Shown piece by piece: positions 5,952-9,040 of a stretch of 9,040 bases of DNA. Origin of the DNA: Sedimentisphaerales bacterium (GTDB lineage: Bacteria > Planctomycetota > Phycisphaerae > Sedimentisphaerales > SM23-30); contig DAOWIP010000480.1 in assembly GCA_030640865.1 (NCBI GenBank), positions 1 through 9,040 on the forward strand, read 5' to 3'. The notes beneath the pieces were generated by a model, which saw only the letters and a list, made by a program, of their open reading frames with translations, did not search any database and had not been told where the DNA came from. Numbering within the stretch: the first letter of the stretch is position 1; each line of letters starts with the position of its first letter. The position numbers were made by a program, and so were the translations under genes.

Positions 5952-6548
5952 CTAACATTGAAAAATCTTCGAATCAAGGAGTTCAAATCCGTCAGCAGTT
6001 ACTTGAAGTTCGGGATTTAGACCGTCAGATAATGCCATGACATAGACTTGTTTACCTCTCCTCATTACCTCCCGGATCAGAGGAACAAAATCACCGTCAC
6101 CCGAAAGTAAATAAAGTGCATCTATATTTTCCATCAAGCTACTGTTTAGCATGTCAATGGTCATTTGTATATCAACGCCTTTTCGTTTGGCCGATTGTTG
6201 ATTTTTTTTGAACACGCAGGGAATTACGTTGCCCATACCTCTGGTCTGATGTGTCCCCCCATATCGTCCACCACCGCCACTTTTCTCGCCACTGAATTGA
6301 TATTGTATGCTTTGGATTTGTTTTTTTATTTCCAATAACTTTTCTTCGGAACCAGTCGCATATGTGTAATAGGTAACACGCAGAATATTGCGAATCTCGT
6401 TCTTTATGATATCGGAATGCCAAACATATATATCGCGCTCATGAAAAATTCCATTAAGGGGTTTGCGACCCTCTTCGGCCATGCTTTGGTATCTCATCAC
6501 CAGGTTTTCTCCATCGATGAAGAATATTACTCTTTTTATAAGTGACAT
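5952..6548 (-). CDS. NYN (PIN-like) domain protein, LabA/DUF88 family, NYN-B
   Basis: A 198-residue NYN-domain protein; the fold is that of PIN/FLAP nucleases, and characterised relatives are RNases or RNA-binding. Visible acidic-site motifs are FFIDGEN (9-15, Asp12, Asn15), KGVDIQMTIDML (123-134, Asp126, Asp132) and LLSGDGDFVPLI (148-158, Asp151, Asp153). All the expected Asp residues are present, so it is probably catalytic. A Gly-rich insert (GGGGRYGG, 91-98) followed by basic residues may contact nucleic acid. I chose the ATG at 6548 because GAGG lies eight bases upstream and the protein then begins right before the first beta-strand. The frame extends to 6617, but that part is translated from the palindromic intergenic repeat and has no family resemblance. 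Sampled rows are about 35-37% GC, clearly lower than purQ or recJ. It follows a second NYN gene after 103 bases, probably on one transcript. Confidence 0.9.
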   Translation of the reverse strand: MSLIKRVIFFIDGENLVMRYQSMAEEGRKPLNGIFHERDIYVWHSDIIKNEIRNILRVTYYTYATGSEEKLLEIKKQIQSIQYQFSGEKSGGGGRYGGTHQTRGMGNVIPCVFKKNQQSAKRKGVDIQMTIDMLNSSLMENIDALYLLSGDGDFVPLIREVMRRGKQVYVMALSDGLNPELQVTADGFELLDSKIFQC

Positions 6549-6583
6549 AGCTAATGCCTCATGACAATTAATTATTTTTAAGG

Positions 6584-6602
6584 ATGGGCAAATTTTACCC
6601 AT
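6584..6602 (+). repeat. Degenerate palindrome related to the ATGGGCTAAAGCCCAT repeat
   Basis: The 19 bases ATGGGCAAATTTTACCCAT form an imperfect palindrome (ATGGG/CCCAT arms). It is flanked by AAGG, as is the reverse complement of the copy near 7478. It looks like a decayed member of the same short family and lies just upstream of the NYN-B start. Confidence 0.4.
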
Positions 6603-6626
6603 GCTGCTTCTATCCAAGTAGTTACT

Positions 6627-6646
6627 GGATGGGCTTTATCCCATCC
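6627..6646 (-). repeat. Short palindromic repeat ATGGGATAAAGCCCATCC
   Basis: GGATGGG (6627-6633) and CCCATCC (6640-6646) form a perfect 7-bp stem with a six-base loop, starting five bases after the NYN-A stop codon. The minus strand of 6644-6627 matches the plus strand of 7478-7495 at 17 of 18 bases, so the two are opposite-facing copies of one repeat bracketing NYN-A and the small RNA. Without a T-run it is a poor intrinsic terminator. Confidence 0.65.
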
Positions 6647-6651
6647 GGTCC

Positions 6652-7275
6652 CTACTGTTGCCATTGTTTTGGGCGTTTGAGAACAAAACCATCTTTTTTT
6701 TTGATTTCCTCAGGAAAAAGGCTTTTGGCAATATTGCGGCGGCCAATAGTGAAATAGGCATTAGTCAATTTCTTCAGGTGAGCCGATTCACGTTCGGGGG
6801 GAAACGCGATTACAATCCGCTTTTGAGGAAACAGTTCACGCACTCTTTCGATTGGGGAACTGAGATCGGAATCGCCGGAAATCAAAAAAGCAGTATCAAA
6901 CTTGTCCTGAAAGGCGTCTGTGAGCAATTCAACAGCGATGTTGACATCGGTCATCTTTTCCTCATGGCTGGTCCAGTTAGCCCGACAACTGTTACAACTT
7001 TGCCGCTTGATAAGGTAATGGCCATAGATAATCTCGAAGTCCGGCAATGTTTGCAGGGCTTCAAGGTAGGTCAACTGACGCCTGCTTTTATTTTGGTCAT
7101 GTCGAGGCGATGAAATCAGCGAAGTGAAATACTTGGTCAGAATTAGCCGCTGGTCGGATTTAAGCAGATTCTGAATCAGTAGTTGTATGTTCAACCAGTA
7201 GTATTTCCGCCAACCTTTGCTTTTTAGCCCGAAGTAAAGGTTGAATCCGTCAATATACGCTATAGTTCGCCGCAT
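6652..7275 (-). CDS. NYN (PIN-like) domain protein, DUF88 family, NYN-A
   Basis: A 207-residue protein of the NYN/DUF88 family, predicted metal-dependent RNase fold. It has IAYIDGFNLYFG (5-16, Asp9, Asn12), HEEKMTDVNIAVELLTDAF (104-122, Asp110) and TAFLISGDSDLSSPI (128-142, Asp135, Asp137), then RIVIAFPPERESAHLKKL (153-170). The CxxC at 94-97, just before HEEKMTDV, is a common feature of this subfamily and may be half of a metal site. The start ATG at 7275 has AGGGAA about six bases upstream and gives the usual short lead into the first strand. A TATATA box lies about 22 bases upstream on the minus strand, but no good -35. It is divergent from the small RNA at 7377 and upstream of NYN-B; the two share only fold motifs, so they are distant paralogues rather than a recent duplication. 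Sampled sequence is AT-richer than the core genes. Confidence 0.92.
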   Translation of the reverse strand: MRRTIAYIDGFNLYFGLKSKGWRKYYWLNIQLLIQNLLKSDQRLILTKYFTSLISSPRHDQNKSRRQLTYLEALQTLPDFEIIYGHYLIKRQSCNSCRANWTSHEEKMTDVNIAVELLTDAFQDKFDTAFLISGDSDLSSPIERVRELFPQKRIVIAFPPERESAHLKKLTNAYFTIGRRNIAKSLFPEEIKKKDGFVLKRPKQWQQ

Positions 7276-7341
7276 GCAATTCCCTGCTATATAAAGAGTT
7301 ACAAAAGTTCCGAAAATCTCATTTTTTATAGTCCTGTTTGC

Positions 7342-7370
7342 TTGACTAACAGCTTAAAGTGTTGTATCAT
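7342..7370 (+). promoter_or_regulatory. Sigma-70-type promoter of the small RNA
   Basis: TTGACT (7342-7347) and TATCAT (7365-7370) are each one mismatch from consensus and exactly 17 bases apart, predicting a start site near 7377. It points away from the NYN-A start, 67 bases off on the other strand. The only thing downstream on the plus strand is the hairpin-terminator unit. Confidence 0.68.
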
Positions 7371-7376
7371 TTAATG

Positions 7377-7446
7377 ACGATAAGTTTAATAACCCCGCCG
7401 GGGATAGTATCCCCGGCTTGACGCTCCGAAAGGGGCGTTTCTTTTT
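7377..7446 (+). ncRNA. Orphan small RNA, about 70 nt, unknown family
   Basis: The predicted transcript runs from the promoter start to the T-run. It has an unpaired 5' stretch of about 16-20 bases, a perfect 9-bp stem (GCCGGGGAT 7397-7405, ATCCCCGGC 7409-7417, loop AGT), a short linker and the terminator hairpin. It overlaps no gene on either strand: nitrilase-type gene to the right, NYN-A to the left, both on the minus strand. Promoter, fold and terminator together make a self-contained unit. The only ORF is 15 codons from the ATG at 7374, which lies at or before the predicted start site. I do not recognise an RNA family. The 5' tail could be the pairing region of a trans-acting RNA. The adjacent nuclease genes make a functional link conceivable but not shown. 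Confidence 0.55.
7421..7446 (+). terminator. Intrinsic terminator of the small RNA
   Basis: ACGCTCC (7421-7427) pairs with GGGGCGT (7432-7438), 7 bp with one G-T pair, closed by a GAAA tetraloop and followed by TTTCTTTTT. The T-run is on the plus strand only, so it serves plus-strand transcription and not the minus-strand hydrolase gene. Confidence 0.8.
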
Positions 7447-7477
7447 GCGCGTCGATAATCGGTCATAAATTTACCAC

Positions 7478-7495
7478 ATGGGCTAAAGCCCATCC
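7478..7495 (+). repeat. Short palindromic repeat ATGGGCTAAAGCCCATCC
   Basis: ATGGGC (7478-7483) and GCCCAT (7488-7493) form a perfect 6-bp stem with a TAAA loop, located 20 bases past the stop of the hydrolase gene. Its partner at 6627-6646 is in the opposite orientation (17 of 18 bases). Confidence 0.65.
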
Positions 7496-7514
7496 TTGTT
7501 ACTCAAATCTAATA

Positions 7515-8483
7515 TCAGACAGTTACGAGTTTTACGCCGGCGTTCAGCCATTCTTTCAAAATAGTTTCGTCATTGGCGGCGCGGCGGGCCATGCTGCCAT
7601 TGGCATCTTTGATTCGAATATTTGCTGTAACCAGGCGTTCTTCGAAATGAGCGGCTTCAATTAAGACATTACCGTCAGGGTGAATAATCTTACTGTTTCC
7701 ATGTGAGCCGCGGAATGTCTTGCGATCCGTTGGGGCATTGGCCATGACACAGAAGATGCTGTTCTCCGTGGCGCGGGCGATCGGCATTGCGCGGTAAGCG
7801 GACAGTTTGTAGTCGCGGGTCAGACCACTTTCGCTACTGCAAAAGTAGCAGATACGCGCTCCGGCAACGGCCGGCAGCCTAACCAGTTCGGGATAGCGAA
7901 CATCATGGCAGATGATAAAACAGGATTTCACTCCGGCAACCGTATAAACAGGCAGGACTTTGCCAGGTGTGGACCAGGATTCGGCCAGGTGCGTTTTGGA
8001 ATAGCGGCCCCGGACGATGCCTCCCTTGTCGATAACTAAAAGGTCGATATAGATTTTGCCGGATTCCCAATGGGCAGTACCTAAAATCACGGCAATATTC
8101 AATTTTTTCGCCGCGTCGATGACCTTAGCTTCGCCCCGCAGGAACTCCTGTGGGTCGGCGTTTTTCCAGAATTCGGCCGGAGCGTATCCGCACAGGCAGG
8201 CCTCGGGAAAGCTGATGACATCCACCTGGTCCCTGGCGGCGGCTTCGATCCAATGCAACACTTTTTGGGTGCTTTGGGCAACGTCGGGATAATTCAATAT
8301 CTGGCAGGCCGCCAGTCGCAGACAACCTTTTTCTTTCTTGCGGATTAAATGCTTGCTAAAAGTCGTACCTGTAAAGGCATTTGATTCCGCAGTGCCAACC
8401 GTCATTGCCGACAGTCCCGCGGCAGTCATGGTACTGCGTGCCAGAAATTTTCTCCTGGAAATTCCGTCTCGCTTAAAAACCAT
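7515..8483 (-). CDS. Tat-exported carbon-nitrogen hydrolase (nitrilase superfamily)
   Basis: A 322-residue nitrilase-superfamily enzyme with the full catalytic triad: Glu94 in SFPEACLCGY (91-100), Lys163 in YSKTHL (161-166) and Cys192 in FIICHDVRYPEL (189-200). These enzymes hydrolyse amides, N-carbamoyl groups or nitriles through a thioester; the substrate here is unknown. The N-terminus has a twin-arginine signal, SRRKFLA at 9-15, followed by the hydrophobic STMTAAGLSAMTVG stretch. Most members of the superfamily are cytoplasmic, so Tat export is notable. The hydrolase domain begins about residue 54 (CLRLAACQI) and ends near 291, a normal size. The ATG at 8483 follows AGGAG by seven bases. 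It starts 72 bases after the purL stop on the same strand and could be cotranscribed. No plausible terminator follows on its strand. Like the C45 enzyme, it is an exported amide-type hydrolase with a TAACAGGAG leader. Confidence 0.94.
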   Translation of the reverse strand: MVFKRDGISRRKFLARSTMTAAGLSAMTVGTAESNAFTGTTFSKHLIRKKEKGCLRLAACQILNYPDVAQSTQKVLHWIEAAARDQVDVISFPEACLCGYAPAEFWKNADPQEFLRGEAKVIDAAKKLNIAVILGTAHWESGKIYIDLLVIDKGGIVRGRYSKTHLAESWSTPGKVLPVYTVAGVKSCFIICHDVRYPELVRLPAVAGARICYFCSSESGLTRDYKLSAYRAMPIARATENSIFCVMANAPTDRKTFRGSHGNSKIIHPDGNVLIEAAHFEERLVTANIRIKDANGSMARRAANDETILKEWLNAGVKLVTV

Positions 8484-8514
8484 TTTTATTCTCCTGTTAA
8501 AAAAGTGTGGGTGG

Positions 8515-8539
8515 CATGCTTATGCGCAGCTTAAGCATG
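8515..8539 (-). repeat. 8-bp inverted repeat between purL and the hydrolase gene
   Basis: CATGCTTA (8515-8522) and TAAGCATG (8532-8539) form a perfect stem with a nine-base loop (TGCGCAGCT). On the minus strand the stem is followed by ten bases and then six T residues, too far for a standard terminator. It may be a weak terminator after purL or another short palindromic intergenic repeat. Confidence 0.5.
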
Positions 8540-8554
8540 TTTAACCCATCGTTT

Positions 8555-9040
8555 CTACCATCGCAGTGGTTTTTGCCAGGCTTCTTTCAAGTCCGCTACT
8601 TCAGCGTCGATTACCGCTCTGTTATTCGCGTCTCTGATAACCAGCTTCGCGTTATCCGTTACTTTTCCGATTTGGCCGAAGCGGACGCTCTGGAAGGTTC
8701 GGGCCAGTTTCGTGAGGTTCTCCGGGGTTGCCTCGATAATAAAACGGCTCGGACTCTCACTGAAAAGCGTCTGATCGGTCCGGCTGATGTCCCTGCCTGT
8801 CGGAGCCTCGGCCAGATTGATTTCCATTCCCAATCCCCCCGCAAATGCCATCTCCGCAAGCGCCACCGCCAGACCGCCCTCAGAGCAATCATGGCAGGAC
8901 GCTACCAACCCCTGCCGAATCGCCTCGGCCATCGCCTGCATCACTTTCGGCGCCGCTTTCAGGTTCACCTTTGGTACATTCGCGCCCAACTCGTCCTGTA
9001 ACTTGTAATATTGCGACCCGCCCAGTTCGTTTCTCGTTTC
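8555..9040 (-). CDS. purL: Phosphoribosylformylglycinamidine synthase PurL, C-terminal part
   Basis: This is the last 161 codons of PurL, the ATP-dependent synthetase that makes FGAM from FGAR with ammonia from PurQ. The frame is open at the right edge, so the 5' part lies beyond base 9040. The visible sequence begins RNELGGSQYYKL and continues with ANVPKVNLKAAPKVMQAMAE, then SCHDCSEGGLAVALAEMAFAG, the hallmark Ser-Glu-Gly-Gly of the AIRS-like C-terminal domain. Next comes LFSESPSRFIIEA, and the reading ends in QKPLRW with TAG at 8557-8555. Nothing suggests damage. An internal TTG at 8989 is not a start: the reading continues unbroken upstream with conserved PurL residues. Whether PurS or other domains are fused cannot be seen. 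Its partner purQ lies 2.8 kb downstream on the same strand. Confidence 0.97.
   Translation of the reverse strand, partial: ETRNELGGSQYYKLQDELGANVPKVNLKAAPKVMQAMAEAIRQGLVASCHDCSEGGLAVALAEMAFAGGLGMEINLAEAPTGRDISRTDQTLFSESPSRFIIEATPENLTKLARTFQSVRFGQIGKVTDNAKLVIRDANNRAVIDAEVADLKEAWQKPLRW

Noticed and set aside
6549..6617. N-terminal extension of NYN-B from the ATG at 6617
   Set aside because: The extension is translated palindromic repeat without family similarity; the ATG at 6548 has a GAGG site and begins at the first NYN strand.
6658..7113. Plus-strand 151-codon frame across NYN-A
   Set aside because: Antisense to a gene with clear NYN motifs and a plausible RBS; no similarity recognised.
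7374..7421. 15-codon ORF in the small RNA
   Set aside because: Its ATG lies at or upstream of the predicted start site, it has no RBS, and most codons fall in the GC-rich stem.
5952..7446. Type III toxin-antitoxin system (RNA antitoxin with nuclease)
   Set aside because: Type III antitoxin RNAs are tandem repeats upstream of and co-directional with the toxin; here the RNA is divergent and unrepeated, and the proteins are NYN rather than ToxN-like.
8507..9001. Plus-strand 164-codon frame across purL
   Set aside because: Antisense to the conserved PurL C-terminus; low-complexity Arg/His-rich product typical of a shadow.
1..9040. CRISPR array, tRNA, rRNA or complete insertion sequence
   Set aside because: No regularly spaced repeats, no cloverleaf or rRNA-like segments and no transposase motifs were seen on either strand.

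Overview
The window is about 9 kb of bacterial chromosome. Every confidently identified protein gene lies on the minus strand; the only plus-strand transcription unit I can support is a small RNA near 7.4 kb. The core genes (trpE, purQ, recJ, purL), two Tat-exported amide-type hydrolases and palindrome-rich intergenic gaps point to a Gram-negative-type environmental bacterium. A planctomycete of the Phycisphaerae type would fit, but that is a guess from gene style and repeat character, with no marker gene in view.

Layout in transcription order (right to left). The window opens inside purL (C-terminal 161 codons, 9040-8555). A Tat-signal carbon-nitrogen hydrolase (8483-7515) follows after a 71-base gap holding an 8-bp inverted repeat. 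The 7276-7514 gap holds a self-contained plus-strand small RNA with a near-consensus promoter, a GC-rich hairpin and an intrinsic terminator. Next come two AT-rich NYN/PIN-like nuclease genes (7275-6652 and 6548-5952). Then comes a tight operon of purQ (5725-4943), recJ (4939-3131) and a GNAT acetyltransferase (3111-2671). After a 406-base gap comes a Tat-signal peptidase C45/acyltransferase-like hydrolase (2264-1062), with a strong promoter and a leader that ends in a terminator-like hairpin. Last is a Trp-rich 33-codon ORF (932-831) directly in front of trpE (822 to beyond base 1).

How the genes relate. PurL and PurQ are the synthetase and glutaminase parts of FGAM synthase, yet here 2.8 kb of hydrolase, small-RNA and NYN genes separates them. 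RecJ and the GNAT protein follow purQ at 3 and 19 bases and probably share its transcript. The trpE gene resembles the rhizobial TrpE(G) type. The small ORF before it carries four Trp codons, has a better Shine-Dalgarno than trpE, and ends on the trpE ribosome-binding site, so it could sense tryptophan by leader-peptide or translational coupling.

Most unusual points: (1) the Trp-rich ORF with a duplicated 16-base leader; (2) the orphan small RNA divergent from the NYN nuclease pair, with palindromes bracketing the first NYN gene and the RNA; (3) the structured leader of the C45 hydrolase; (4) an imperfect 33-bp inverted repeat bracketing the C45 gene and its leader; (5) interruption of purL-purQ by lower-GC DNA.
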